Notes under the pieces: model-generated
The model's database searches: none
What the model was told of the DNA's origin: nothing
The model's input: only the letters and a program-made list of their open reading frames with translations
Source of the DNA: Rhipicephalus microplus
Taxonomy: Eukaryota > Arthropoda > Arachnida > Ixodida > Ixodidae
DNA: 64,000 nt
Assembly (NCBI RefSeq): GCF_043290135.1
Contig: NC_134702.1
Span: 81,145,317-81,209,316 of the forward strand
Direction of reading: 5' to 3'
Program-made: the position numbers and the translations under genes
Shown: in pieces, positions 10,951-21,460 of the stretch
How the letters are laid out: every line of letters begins with the position of its first letter
Numbering within the stretch: the first letter of the stretch is position 1

Positions 10951-12452
10951 GGGACTTATGTTCAAAGGCATGGCATCAGCGGATGATACGGAATATAGGT
11001 TATTTTCGCATAGCATGTAGACCAAGAATAGAGTAACCGGCGGCGTGCTTTTACTACTCTCATTCTGCTATGTTCACTGCCTGAGCGAATCAGGTGATGG
11101 GGAGAGGTGGAACAGCTGGACAGGTCGAGGGTCTTGCATTCGTTCTGTATTATTCGACAATGGCTAGCTGAAACTATTGCTATCACCTACATTGTTTAAG
11201 CAGCCTTGGTGGCGTTAAGTCAGTTGAGGATTAGCATAATTTGTTCCCAGTTATTCTCGACACTTGATCCGCTGTATTTGCAACTATTTCAAACAAAAAC
11301 TTATCCTATAACTTTATGTGTATCATGTATCGTAAATGAAGCCACACTTTTTATGTGATTATGTTTTTCGCTGATGCCCTACCTAAGCCAAAAGTCGGTA
11401 GGCTAAGTGGTAGTTCTGCGAAAGAAAGTCATAGTTTCGCTCAGTGCTCGCGCCACCAAAAATGGTTTGTAAAAGCAGGCATAACGCAGCTTCACGCCGT
11501 TGCAGTTTATGACGCAATTGGCACCTTACGCAAAAAACTCACGTCTTGGATTTTTTTCACGATAATTTGTCCAATGTTGGATACGCAGTCATGGCTTCTG
11601 TGAGTAAAGAACAGTAAAAAAAAGGGCGGGCCACTATACTAAAAAAATAGAATAACAACCACGCACATTGGCGGAACACCTGATGGGTGATACGAAGCTG
11701 CGTGCCCCATACGGAAGTGGCTTTCTTAGCCCTCAGAATTGGCAGCACTGCGCGAGGGGCGTGGATGAGACACTTCGCTAATGTGATTACACAACGAGAG
11801 AGCAGGACACTGGGGATGCTGCCTCAGAAGACAAAGCCACTACCACCGTTCGATATGAGGCAGTGGCTCCATTCATGGAAACGTAGCGTTGGGACGGTGA
11901 AGTACAGTAAACTGTGATTTGCCGCAGTTATTTGCGCAGTGCGAGTGACCGTAAGGTGGTCACAAGATAATTTGCCTTGGAAATACAACTGCGACTTCGT
12001 AACGTGGTCTTCTCCTCTGTGCAAGAAAAGAACCAAAAACAAAAAGCACTGCGCCTTTATATTCACTAGCCCACCACGGCGTCGCTTTCTTGTGGTCGCC
12101 CCCCACATCCTATTTGTTTGGAGTTCTTAACTGTGAGTTATGCTAGTATTTCTTACGAAGCGCTTCAATTAGGAAAACTAATAACACTAATAGATCCTTT
12201 GAAGAGCTTCCGTCCTGCGTCACTTAAGAACACATTTTCTCGATGGTGAACGACGCAATGTGAACTCGGAGAAAACGGCTGTTTACTTGCCGAAGCCGCA
12301 ACAGAATACTTCCTTCACAACCTCCACCGCCACTAGAGGCCGACAATAAAATAAAAATCATTGGGAGTGTGCGTGCCGAAGCAACGATATCATAAGACAC
12401 GCAATACTGGAGGGCATCAGTAAGCGCCACGAGTAGTGCGTGACAGCTCTGA
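10951..12452. other. No gene recognised
   Basis: Mixed AT-rich sequence. Open frames up to 94 codons (11824-12108, minus) show no recognisable domains. No repeats with a second copy were seen. Confidence 0.5.
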
Positions 12453-12719
12453 CAAACGCTCCCTCGTAGCTTCGCCGTGGTGGTCTAGTGGCTAAGGTAC
12501 TCGGCTGCTGACCCGCAGGTTGCAGGATTGAATCCCGGCTGCGGCGGCTGCATTTCCGATGGAGGCGGAAATGTTGTAGGTCCGTGTGCTCAGATTTGGG
12601 TACACGTTAAGAAACCCCCGGTGGTCGAAATTTACGAAGCCCTGCACTACGGCGTCTGCTATAATCATATGGTGGTTTTGGGACGTTAAACCCCACATAT
12701 AATCAAACGCTCCCACGTA
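12453..12719 (+). mobile_element. Full-length Ruka-type SINE (copy D) with near-perfect target-site duplication
   Basis: The plus-strand SINE fills 12469-12703: head GCCGTGGTGGTCTAGTGGCT, B-box-like GATTGAATCCCGGC, and body to GACGTTAAACCCCACATAT. Flanks CAAACGCTCCCTCGTA (12453-12468) and CAAACGCTCCCACGTA (12704-12719) differ at one position. Confidence 0.92.
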
Positions 12720-12734
12720 TAAAATGTATATATA

Positions 12735-13642
12735 TCCAATAAAGAATAGGAATCAAGAAAGGCGTAAGGCAGGGAGATACAATCTCCCCAATGCTATTTA
12801 CCGCGTGCTTACAGAAGGTTTACAGAGGCCTAGAATGGGAACAGTTAGGGATAAGAACTAATGGAGAGTACCTTAATACTCTGCGCTTCGCCGATGATAT
12901 TGCATTGGTGAGTAACTCGGGGGATGAATCGCAAGTCATACGGAGTTAGACAAGACGAGCAGAAACGTAAGTGTTAAAATTAATCTCCAGAAAACTAAAG
13001 TAATATACAACAACCTCGGAAGGGAGCAGCGCTTCGAGATAGGTAATAGTGCACTTCAAGTTGTAAAAGACTGTCTACTAAGGGCAGGTAATAACCGCGG
13101 AGCCGAACCACGAGATTGAAGTAACTAGAAGAATAAGAAAGGAGTGGAGCACACTTGGCAAACACTCTCAAATTATGACCGGTAGATTGCCACTATCCCT
13201 CAAGAGAAAGGTATATAACAGCTGTATCTTGCCGGCACTTAGCTACGGAGCAGAAACCTGAAAACTAACAAAGAGGGTTCAGCTTAAATTCAGGACGACG
13301 CAGGGAGCAATGGAAAGAAAAATGGTAGGTGTAACCTTAAAAGACAAGAAGAGATCACAGTGGATTAGAGAACAAACGGGGGTTTGGGATATCATAGTTG
13401 AAATCAAGAAAAGGAAATAGACATGGGCCGGGCATGTAGCGCGTAGACAGGATAATCGCTGGTCATTAAGGGTAACTAAATGGATTCCCAGAGAAGGCAA
13501 GCAGGTTAGGGGGAGACAGAAGGTTAGGTGGGCAGATGAGATCAAGAAGTTTGCGGGTATAAATTGGCAGCAGCAAGCACAGGACCGAGTTCACTGGGAG
13601 AACATGGGAGAGGCCTTTGTCTTGCTGTGGACGTAGTCAGGC

Positions 13643-13676
<34 letters not shown>

Positions 13677-13677
13677 A
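12735..13677 (+). mobile_element. RTE-type LINE, 5'-truncated 3' fragment (decayed)
   Basis: A 5'-truncated non-LTR retrotransposon. The frame starting near 12740 gives reverse transcriptase palm motifs: GIKKGVRQGDTISPMLF, then LRFADDIALVSNSG with the catalytic FADD at 12887-12898. It then hits stops and frameshifts. Farther along, broken frames keep the C-terminal region typical of RTE polymerases (a GRWSLRVTKWIPREGKQ-like stretch and WADEIKKFAGINWQQ, about 13460-13580). The 3' end is a (GAT)n run at 13642-13677, as is usual for RTE elements, which end in short tandem repeats rather than poly-A. A second copy of the last 600 bp lies at 35917. It is dead as an enzyme source. Confidence 0.85.
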
Positions 13678-13699
13678 TCCCATAAAGTAGACGGGAGGA

Positions 13700-13885
13700 T
13701 GATTGCCGTGGTAGCTCAGTTGGTAGAGCATTGGACGCGTTATCCCAAGGTTGCAGGTTCGGGCCCTGCGCACAGCAAGTGACCTTCTCGTCCAATTTTT
13801 CTTCTTCAAGTTTAGATTACATTTACTACCAATAAGATACTATATAATTTCCTTGGCAGTGTTGCCTGTTAATTTTCATGTTTAT
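13700..13885 (+). mobile_element. Second tRNA-derived SINE type (SINE2), copy 1
   Basis: The head has a clear A box (TAGCTCAGTTGGTAGAGCAT) and B box (GCAGGTTCGGGCCCTGC). The body CAAGTGACC...CTTCAAG...TTCCTTGGCAGTGTTGCCTG parallels the copies at 57684 (minus) and 58185 (plus). The head is not the Ruka head, so it is a separate family. Confidence 0.75.
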
Positions 13886-13917
13886 TGTGTCGAACAAACA
13901 AAACCAAGCCTTTAAAA

Positions 13918-14430
13918 TTTTTGCTGTGGAAGTCTGAGTGGTAGAAACACATCGCTTCCAAAAAGCAGCCCGCAACATCTCACGGGGAAACTCGAGTAAA
14001 TGCGTCACAGACTGCTAGGGGTATCACGTGAATGTTACGTATTTGGGCATGGTTTGGGAAGACCTAATTGTTATTCCGTATTTATTATTCCTATTATTTT
14101 AATGAACTAGAAGCGTTGGCTTCGACGATTGATGGAACGCTGATGTTGGGTCGTGCCCTACTACTGGTAGAAGTTACGGTTGCTGTCATCGCATCTATAC
14201 TCGAGTCAAACCACGGCCGGGCTAGAGGAGCTCTCTAGTCCGGCCGTGGTGAAGCAAAGCGTCAAGTTAAGCGAAAGCTAAATAAAGACGCCCTTGACTG
14301 AATACTAAACGTGTGATACAGCGCCAGTGAACGGTTGTGCAGCGCGAGCAGTCAGCAGACGCTGCCTGCGTCAGCCTTGCAAGGCGGGAGAGGGGGAGGG
14401 GGGCGACTGTTGGCACAAGACGTGAGGCGC
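13918..14430 (+). repeat. Dispersed repeat R, copy 1
   Basis: This matches 17628-17990 in order: GCAGCCCGCAACATCTCACG, GGGGAAACTCGAGTAAATGC, TATCACGTGAATG, the AGAAGCGTTGG block, GTGAACGGTTGTGC and the ACGCTGCCTGCGTCAGCCTT block. The last part is GC-rich with a GGGAGAGGGGGAGGGGGG run. Copy 1 holds about 150 bp that copy 2 lacks (roughly 14165-14310). It has no coding content and its class is unknown. Confidence 0.65.
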
Positions 14431-14844
14431 TGAGCCGTGCTTTACAACCGGCAGCCCGAAGACTGCCCACACCGCTGCTTTTTTAGATGCGGAGCATCTA
14501 ATATTCGAGGCTTGTAGTGCGGCGCCGTCCGCAAGCTTCCTCCTCCTTCTTCCACCATCTGTGCATCCCTTCCTCCTCTACACACCGCGCGCGCTTCACT
14601 CCTCCACCATCTGTGCACCCTTCCTCCTCTACACACCGCGTGCGCTTCTCCTCTTCACGAACATTCGCTAGCTGTATAATGTAGCGCGCGTGCGCCGTCA
14701 CGCTTCGAGAACATCGGCAGCTGACGCGCGCGCATGCGCCGTCGCGCTTCGAGAACATCGGCAGCTGACGCGCACGCATGCGCCGTTGCGCTTCTCCCCC
14801 TTCTCGAACATTCGACAGCTGACAGTGCATGCGCCGTCGCGCTG

Positions 14845-14880
14845 TATATATACTCAAGGTCGGCGCTCGCTCGCTCAGTT
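14845..14880 (+). promoter_or_regulatory. Putative Pol II core promoter in repeat P (TATA plus initiator)
   Basis: TATATATA starts at 14845. The arthropod-type initiator TCAGTT lies at 14875-14880, so its A (14877) is about 32 bp from the first T, the standard spacing. Upstream are the GC-rich tandem units. Copy 2 keeps the TATA box (47722-47729) but has TTAGTT at the initiator position. No downstream promoter element fits at the expected distance. Confidence 0.45.
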
Positions 14881-14932
14881 GCCGCTCGTCGGTTGGTTTG
14901 TATGGCGCGTCGACGTCCAAGGTCGCGGTGAA

Positions 14933-15073
14933 ATGAATTCCAACGAATCCACAAACACAATGATCGACGTCCCTTCGACCAGCGCCGCCCTTTCGCATAC
15001 GTGTGTACGTGTTCACTCATTTAACACCCCCTCCTACAACCACGTTAACCAATTTAGCCATCGACACAAGTAA
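14933..15073 (+). CDS. Short conserved frame in repeat P (possible first coding exon)
   Basis: A 46-residue frame starts at the first ATG after the TATA/initiator and begins MNSNESTNTMIDVPSTSAAL. Copy 2 encodes the same peptide with two substitutions (47501-47641, minus). The stop TAA lies within GTAAGT (15070-15075), a perfect 5' splice-site hexamer. If that donor is used, the stop is removed and the frame would read on from the acceptor-like CTCCTCAG at 15239-15246. I recognise no domain, signal peptide or membrane segment. The peptide is rich in Ser, Thr, Asn and His. It may be a real first exon carried by the repeat, or chance. Confidence 0.3.
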   Translation: MNSNESTNTMIDVPSTSAALSHTCVRVHSFNTPSYNHVNQFSHRHK

Positions 15074-15215
15074 GTCGCAATTTAACACCCCATTTCACAA
15101 CCACGTTAACCAATTTAGCCATCGACCCAAGTAAGTCGCACTTTAACACCCCATTTCACAACCACGTTAACCAATTTAGCCATCGACCCAAGTAAGTCGC
15201 ACTTTAACACACCGT
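15019..15215 (+). repeat. Tandem 61-bp units, each ending in GTAAGT
   Basis: Three full units and a partial one, built on TTAACACCCC, ACAACCACGTTAACCAATTT and AGCCATCGACCCAAGTAAGT. GTAAGT occurs at 15070, 15131 and 15192, a 61-bp step. The inverted copy at 47410-47560 has one unit fewer, so the number changes between copies. Confidence 0.85.
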
Positions 15216-15280
15216 TAACCAATTATATGCTCCGCATCCTCCTCAGTGTTCCCCCGAGGGAAGCTGCGGGCAATTTTTTT

Positions 15281-16024
15281 TAATTTTAGGGGCGAAGCTC
15301 TTTAAAACGGCACCCGTTCGTTCTCATAGTAGTGCGTAACATGTATTACGCTTTGACCTGCAAGGTGGAGCCGGTGGGAGATTTGTCCTGTGCGTTGTTG
15401 AACAATAAAGAATTTGCAGCGTGCGCGTTAACTAAAAAGCCGAATTCTTCTGTCTCTCATTCCCTATTAGCAGCCATTGGCATGTACATTGAGCACTATC
15501 TAGCAAGAAAGGGTTGCCACGTTATACTCGCTGGGCGTAACCTCCTTGGTTTAAAAAAGGTTTAGCGAGCGTTCGGCCGCAGTGCCATGAATGCATTGAA
15601 CTAGTATATGCCATGAACTGGAGGTGGTTAAAGGTGGGAAGTAAACACGAAGCGCAAGCCGTACGAAAGTGTGCGTGTGCCACCTCTCCTTTAGTCCTTG
15701 GAACGTCCGCTGGGTGGCGGTGCTTCTATATGCGGAATATATGATGAAAAGATACGAGATGGGGGTGTTTGGAGTGTTAACTCGGTGGACGAACGGACAC
15801 ACAGACAGATGCATGGATGGATGCACGGATGGCTGCACGGACGATGGACGCATGGACGGACGCAGGGGCGGATGCATGGATGAACACAGGGAAGGACGGG
15901 CGGATGGCTGAACGGAAGGTCACACAGACGGACGCATTGACGGACGGAAGCAAGAACGAATGGACGGACGGATGCTTCACCCCACTCTCAATCATTCACC
16001 CCGTGGATATGCTGCCATTTTTTT
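15281..16024 (+). repeat. Family X dispersed repeat, copy 4
   Basis: Longest X copy. It has hairpin GGGGC-GAA-GCTCT (15289-15301), a 270-bp segment also present at 7022-7350 and 18470-18780 (on minus), GGCCGCAGTGCCATGAATGC, the conserved core, a GGAC-type minisatellite (about 15784-15975), and GATGCTTCACCCCACTC...CCGTGGATATGCTGCC. GGGGCGAAGC at the left and GCTTCACCCC near the right form an imperfect inverted pair. Confidence 0.75.
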
Positions 16025-17439
16025 AAATATTATTTTACATTTTGGCCTTCACACAAGTAAAGTTTTTCACCACCACCACCCAATTAGGGCTGCGAAATTT
16101 GCGTGTTTTCCTTTTTTTAACCTCTCTCTTTTTCTCACGAGACGCCAGACGTAAACATGCACAATGGGGGACGGCGCCACCAACACCAGATCCGCGACCT
16201 TGTTCGACTAAGAAATGCTCCGCATTTAAAAATCTTCTGCTGCAGAAAGAAATGATAGCAACCAGAAGCAGTAATCCATGACATTAAAGAGCAGTAGTAC
16301 AAGATCGTGCGTAAAAACAAGGCAGTGTCATGAAAAAGACCTAGCAATAACATGCCTCGAAAGTTGAGTGGTAGATTGAAGAAGCAAATGCGCCGAGAAT
16401 TTCCCGATCCAGTACATGAGGTAAAGTTTTAAGATAACTTGTATAACGTTTACGACTATATTTTAAGTAAAAACAAAAATAAATATCCGCAGTACTCAAG
16501 CAACGCGAAATGGTACTTCAGTAGGGCTGATGTAACCAGTACATGAACATCAAGCCCAAGCAGTGTATATCGTTGGATAATATTGGAAAGTACATCACAC
16601 AGGTTAGCATTGTCTCAGGTAGACGGCTGTACGCTTTCCCATAGTAGACTGTCACGACCTACACTCTACAACAGCGCTAGGTAATCGGGACGGCATTATG
16701 CTCTCCCATAGTAGAGTGCGATGTACTCTAAATCGCTAAACACTTTTCCTAAACACACTGACTATATCAAGCACTCTAAACCGTTCAACGCATATGCCAA
16801 ACACACAGTTCACAATGTCGAATCTAGCCATACAGACCATTCTCGAAGGAGATGTTCCGTAAGGAAAAACGGAGCAGGAAAAAGACGTGCCAGTACCTGC
16901 AATCTCCTTGCACACGTTGACTTAAAGAAAAAAAAAACTGGCCTCGCATCTGCATGTTTGGCTGTAAATCTCGTCGAAAGACGATAGTCTTCCGTTTGGA
17001 TATGGCGAATAAAACATCATTTCTGATGTATTGAGTGAGAACATCGGTGAATGAGATTCAGGAGATGCTGCGTGAGACATGATCGCGACCTGGTGGTAAT
17101 TTCCGAAAACGAACAGATACCCTTTGTTATAGCGAGCGCGCGACGTGCACGCACAACTTAGCAACGTGTTGGCTTAGCAAAGCGTACGAAAATCGCCTTT
17201 TCGTGCATAGCGTCGCAAAGTCAGCGCAGCGTAACACACACTCCGGTTTTTAGAAGTACTTACTTATACTTGTTCTGGTATAAGGAAACACACAGCTGAA
17301 CATTGATGTCTTGATATTGAGCGTCGGATGTGCGCAACAATCGCTTTTTAATCGACAATCGTACGAGTACGAACGCAGAAACTAAAGCAATAATGGTGGG
17401 TGCTGCGGATGTGGGCGTACTTCTTGATCTGTACCGCTT
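16025..17439. other. No gene recognised; one hairpin AAATGCTCCGCATTT
   Basis: AT-rich. The perfect hairpin AAATGC-TCC-GCATTT (16213-16227), after GACTAAG, resembles the motif at 27332-27350. A short duplicated phrase, CTCTCCCATAGTAGA or a close variant, occurs at about 16634 and 16701. No domain-bearing frame. Confidence 0.5.
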
Positions 17440-17511
17440 GACACACAGACAAATAGGCAGACAGGCAGACAGACAGATGGACCAACGGACTTATGGACAG
17501 ACAGACAGACT

Positions 17512-17597
<86 letters not shown>

Positions 17598-17627
17598 CAA
17601 GCAGGCAGGCAGGCAGGCAGAACAAAT
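17440..17627. repeat. (ACAG)n/(GGCA)n microsatellite
   Basis: ACAG units change to GGCA units at about 17545. It sits directly upstream of repeat R copy 2. Confidence 0.95.
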
Positions 17628-17990
17628 TTTTTGCGTGGAAGTATTCGAAGAAAGACTATCGTCTTTAAAAATGTTGCCCGCATTTTCCCACGGGGGGAAC
17701 TCGAGTAAATGCGTCGCAGAGTGGAGGGGCGATATCACGTAATTGGGTACGGCTTGAGAATGCTCAATTGTTGGTTCGTCTTTATTCTTATTTAGTGAAC
17801 AAAGGAGAAGCGTTGCCTTGAACGAGTGGTAGGACACTGATGTGCGATTCAGTGCCTACCTATACGGAGTGGCAAATGAACGGTTGTGCCCCTCGAGCCG
17901 TCGGTATTTACTAGCATACGCTGCCTGCGTCGGCCTTGCAGGGCGAGGGGGAGGGGGGGCATTACTAAACGTGAGGCGCTAACATGTACC
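17628..17990 (+). repeat. Dispersed repeat R, copy 2
   Basis: Second copy of the unit at 13918. Shared blocks include GTTGCCCGCATTTTCCCACG, GGGGAACTCGAGTAAATGCG, TGAACGGTTGTGCCCCTCGAG, the ACGCTGCCTGCGTCGGCCTT block and GGGGGAGGGGGGGC. It is shorter than copy 1. Confidence 0.65.
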
Positions 17991-18051
17991 GTGGGGGTGT
18001 GGACAATGCCGATGCACGACGCATGACATCATGCGACTAAGAAAAACACCA

Positions 18052-18798
18052 CCTTTAAAAAAATGGCAGCATATCCACAGAGTGAATGATGGAGAGTGGG
18101 GAGAAGCATCCGTCCGTCAATTCGTTTTTGCTTCCGTTCGTACATGCGTGCGTCTGTGTGGCCGCCCGTGCGTGCGTCTGTTCGAGCGTCCGTACGTCCA
18201 TCTGTGCGTCCGTTCCTGCGTTCGTCCATGCATCCGCCCCTGCGTCCGTTCATGCGTTCATGCATGCATCTGTCCCTGTGTCCGTTCGTTCATCTATTCA
18301 ACACTCCAAGTACCACCATCTCGCATCTTTTCATCGTATATTCCTCATATAGAAGCACCACCATCGAGCGGACATTCCAAGGACTGAACGAGAGGAGGCA
18401 CACATTTTCTTGCGGCTTGCGCTTCGTGTCTACTTCCCACCCGTAACCACCTCGATTTCATGGTATATACCAGTTCACTGTATTCATGGCGCTGCGGCCC
18501 AACGCTCGCTATACCTTTCTAAAACCAAGAAGGTTACGACCAGCGGGTATAACGTAGCAGCCTTTTCTTGTCAGATAGTGCTCAATGTACATGATAATGG
18601 CTGCTAATGGGGAATGAGAGACAGCAGCATTCGGCTTTTAGTGAACGCGCACGCCGCGAACTTTTTATTCTTCAACAAAGCACAGGAGAAATCCCCCACC
18701 AGCACCACCTTGGATGTCAAAATGTAACACTTGTTACAAACTACTACTACGACTACGAGGGACGAATGGGTGCCGCTATAAGGAGCTTCCGCGCTAAA
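18052..18798 (-). repeat. Family X dispersed repeat, copy 5
   Basis: Minus-strand copy containing all parts: GCATATCCACAGAGTGAATG, a TCCG-type minisatellite (about 18107-18292), the core (CCATCTCGCATCTTTTCATC, GCGGACATTCCAAGGACTG), AGCGCAAGCCGCAAG (in reverse), the 270-bp segment shared with copies 2 and 4, and a degraded hairpin GGAGCTTCCGCGC near the right end. Confidence 0.75.
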
Positions 18799-18809
18799 CC
18801 TCTCTAAAT

Positions 18810-19527
18810 CCCGGTATTTGTTCATCGGCTATCCCAACTCGACACTTAGGTCTACATCTCTTCGTCAGCCAGCTGCGTCTCTTCTCATTTTAGGAATTCT
18901 ATACAACCACTACGGCATTTGTAACTCCGTTTGGTCAAACGCCCTCGATGAAGTAAAACAAGAAATTGAGAACGCCCGGGAATTCGACTTCCCGCTTCTT
19001 GAGCGGAGGTATCTTGCGCAGACTGTGTTCTGCGGTCGCATTTGGTACCTTTCTCACGTAGAACAGCCGCCTTTACGCATCGTGAGGTCATTGCAGTCGG
19101 CCTTGTGTTCCTTCTTTTGGTCTGGTGGCACTGAGTTGGTTTCTCGTGCGGCGTTAGGACAGCAGCGTTCCCAGGGAGGTTTTGCTTTCCCTTCGGTATC
19201 AATACGCTGCCGGCTATTGGCCCTGCGCTTCCTGTTGCGCCTCGTTCAGGGAGAGGAATCCCCCGCGCGAACTCTGGCATATTATTTTCTAGGCACTCAC
19301 CTTCGGTATTTATTGCCTAATGTGCGCCTTAATCAGGGCCCACAATCATTAGTACTTCCTTCGTTTTATGCAACAGCTGTCGCGTTTTTTCGTCATATCC
19401 AGTAGACTTGCCCTGATTTAGATGTGTTAGTCAATTCTATTGTTGACACAACAGCCGCGTTGTTGCTCCCGTTAGTTCCTCCAGCACGCCGCACCCGCTC
19501 TAGTCGTGTGTCTTCCCTTACAAAAAT
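18810..19527 (+). pseudogene. LINE ORF2 C-terminal fragment (Tx1/L1-like)
   Basis: One frame reads from about 18818 to 19402 and, past an in-frame TAG at 19403-19405, continues to about 19527. It contains RRYLAQTVFCGRIWYLSHVE, a LCSFFWSGGTELVSRAALG stretch and QGGFAFPSVSIRCRLLALRF. That order (a tryptophan-centred WxxG followed by QGG(L/F)) is typical of the region after reverse transcriptase in L1/Tx1-type LINEs. The RT catalytic motifs lie upstream and are absent. The 3' side is cut by the CCATATATGG cluster. The fragment at 45008 may be the extreme C-terminus of the same family. Exact clade uncertain. Confidence 0.7.
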
Positions 19528-19815
19528 CCTATATATGGACTTATATAAAAATCCCCATATATGGCTACATCAGGAATTGGGCATATCTGGCCCATATACG
19601 GAATCCCCATATATGGGCCGTATATAAACTGATATGTTCAAATCCTGATATAGCCATATATGGGCCTTATATCCCCATATATGGGTGCTGCTGTATATGG
19701 CCATATATGGCTATATATAGAGGCATCCATATAAGGTCTTATATGGATGCTTTCATATATGGCCTTATGTGGATACCTTTATATAAAGCCATTCAAATGA
19801 TTCATCTATATTAGT
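19528..19815. repeat. CCATATATGG palindrome cluster 1
   Basis: Six exact CC(A/T)6GG decamers: 19555-19564, 19607-19616, 19654-19663, 19675-19684, 19701-19710 and 19727-19736 (the last CCATATAAGG). Many near-matches and TATATGGCC-type phrases lie between them. Spacing is irregular, so it is not a simple tandem array. CC(A/T)6GG is the CArG box bound by SRF/MADS proteins. Whether that matters here is unknown. Confidence 0.8.
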
Positions 19816-21460
19816 TCAGCCTGTGTCACCGGCAAAAAATATAGCTGCTCAAATCATTCTTCAGCTAGAAATATACCTGTTTGTTGAAAGGTCTGCATGC
19901 AGTCACTATCATCTCCAAAACAAAGGCAGTACATACCCCAGAACATTCTTGTTCAATTAAGTTATCCTCAATATATCTCAAGTTATTCTCAACAACAATT
20001 TGCTAAAATGTAACTTGGCATCATATTTAAAGTTTGTGGTGGGCACCTGTCACTGTTAGTCCACTTTTCCTGAAGAGATACATTCTTTGTGCTTAAATTT
20101 ATTGCTTACTTCTCGACACTTTTTTATTTATCTATTTATTTCATTACCCACAGCACCAATTGGCATTACATTGGGGGAGCATTTACGAAAAGTAGAATAC
20201 AAAAAATACATAGTCAGCCAAACAAATAATCAAAGTCACCTGAATCACAATCTGCAAGAGAAATTCATATATAAATCGGAACATGTTCTAACATATAAAT
20301 CGGAACAATTCTAACATGAAATAAAACAAATATTTGGGAGTGTAGAGGCAATGCTAGAAGGCAGCTGGTTCTATCTTGTAATTTTTTTTTGGTAACAAAT
20401 CATTTTGAAACACGTCAGTCTTGCATGCGATTATTCTTATCTTGAACCTATGGTCAACATGGTCTGAGACATAGTACGGTGCAAGTAAATATTCCGCTTT
20501 ATCGATTCCGACTTGACAAAAATAAATAGCATAAAAGAACCCAATTTGAGTTTAGTAAAGATATATTTCACAGTGTGTTATGTTTAAAACTTTTCTCGTG
20601 TGTCAATGGAGCGTCCATAGTCAGTCAAAACGAAATATGACTTGCTATTGACCGTATGAACTGCGTGTGCATTGAATAACTTAAATGAGTTGATAATCAA
20701 CTTTTAAGAAGTTCGGTCGAAAGTGATTGGTATGCAAGCTTGTTATGTACAAGTATTGTGACTAATGACCTATAGAACGACTGCTAAAACTGGTGGCTAT
20801 AGGTCTCTGTGCGCGTGGGAACGTAGGCACTTAACAATATTTCTTGCCAACGGGACACTAAAAATGTACTTTGTAAACGTAATCCGCTTTCCATTTTGCC
20901 AATAATGCGTCATTAACGTAACAGTTGTAAAGAGCTCATTCTGCAGAAATTCCGGTGTAGGCATCGGTGGCTCTCCATGAAAAATCGTCTTGTCAATGAT
21001 CGAAAATTGAGAGAATGCAAATAAAACAAATAATAAAAATTTTCGGGTTTGAGTGATGATCGAAATCATGCAGGGAATTTGCATGGCATGCAAGTGCTCT
21101 ACAACACAGCTATGCATCTGCTTGGAAATAAAGCATGAATAACTTCCTCTTGTTGTAAATGCAAGGAAAATAACTGTCATGCTTAATAAATACATGTATC
21201 CTACATGCAGGTTTCACAACACCTTTAATATCGCAGCTATATTGCATGATACAAGCGTGCATTGTCATCAAGCATCACAACACGTTATTACCAACGTGAC
21301 TTCGCGGTCTAAAGACAGCCAACCATTACAAAAGGCACACTGGTTACTGCACGTATTTCCTCACGACTGCGTAGTGTGTGCATAAAGTTCTAAAACATTT
21401 TACACACATTATATTGAGAAGCACGTTCTGCAGGGCGAGTTGGTACTTCATCTTAACTTA
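19816..21460. other. AT-rich spacer, no gene recognised
   Basis: Strongly AT-rich. A 132-codon minus frame (20797-21195) has no domain I recognise. A 24-bp phrase (AACATATAAATCGGAACA and its neighbours) is nearly duplicated around 20266-20313. Confidence 0.5.

Larger units (their letters stand above)
14480..15275 (+). repeat. Repeat P, copy 1: GC-rich dispersed element with promoter-like core
   Basis: A unit of about 0.8 kb, nearly identical to the inverted copy at 47365-48040. From left: hairpin AGATGCGGAGCATCT (14485-14499); a CT-rich stretch containing a 50-bp duplication absent from copy 2; two to three units of about 45 bp built on CTTCGAGAACATCGGCAGCT; a TATA box; a short conserved frame; tandem units of 61 bp; a second hairpin-like ATGCTCCGCAT (15227-15237); and the tail GTTCCCCCGAGGGAAGCTGC. 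The inverted GATGCGGAGCAT motifs near both ends suggest element termini. I know no named family with this structure. Confidence 0.75.

Noticed and set aside
14498..15020. 172- and 121-codon minus frames in repeat P (and the same at 47554-48025)
   Set aside because: Antisense to the promoter-like region, Arg/Ala-rich from GC repeats, overlapping in two frames; conserved only because the DNA is conserved.
15019..15215. CRISPR-like array (repeated units)
   Set aside because: Units are contiguous 61-bp tandem copies without unique spacers, in a eukaryotic setting.
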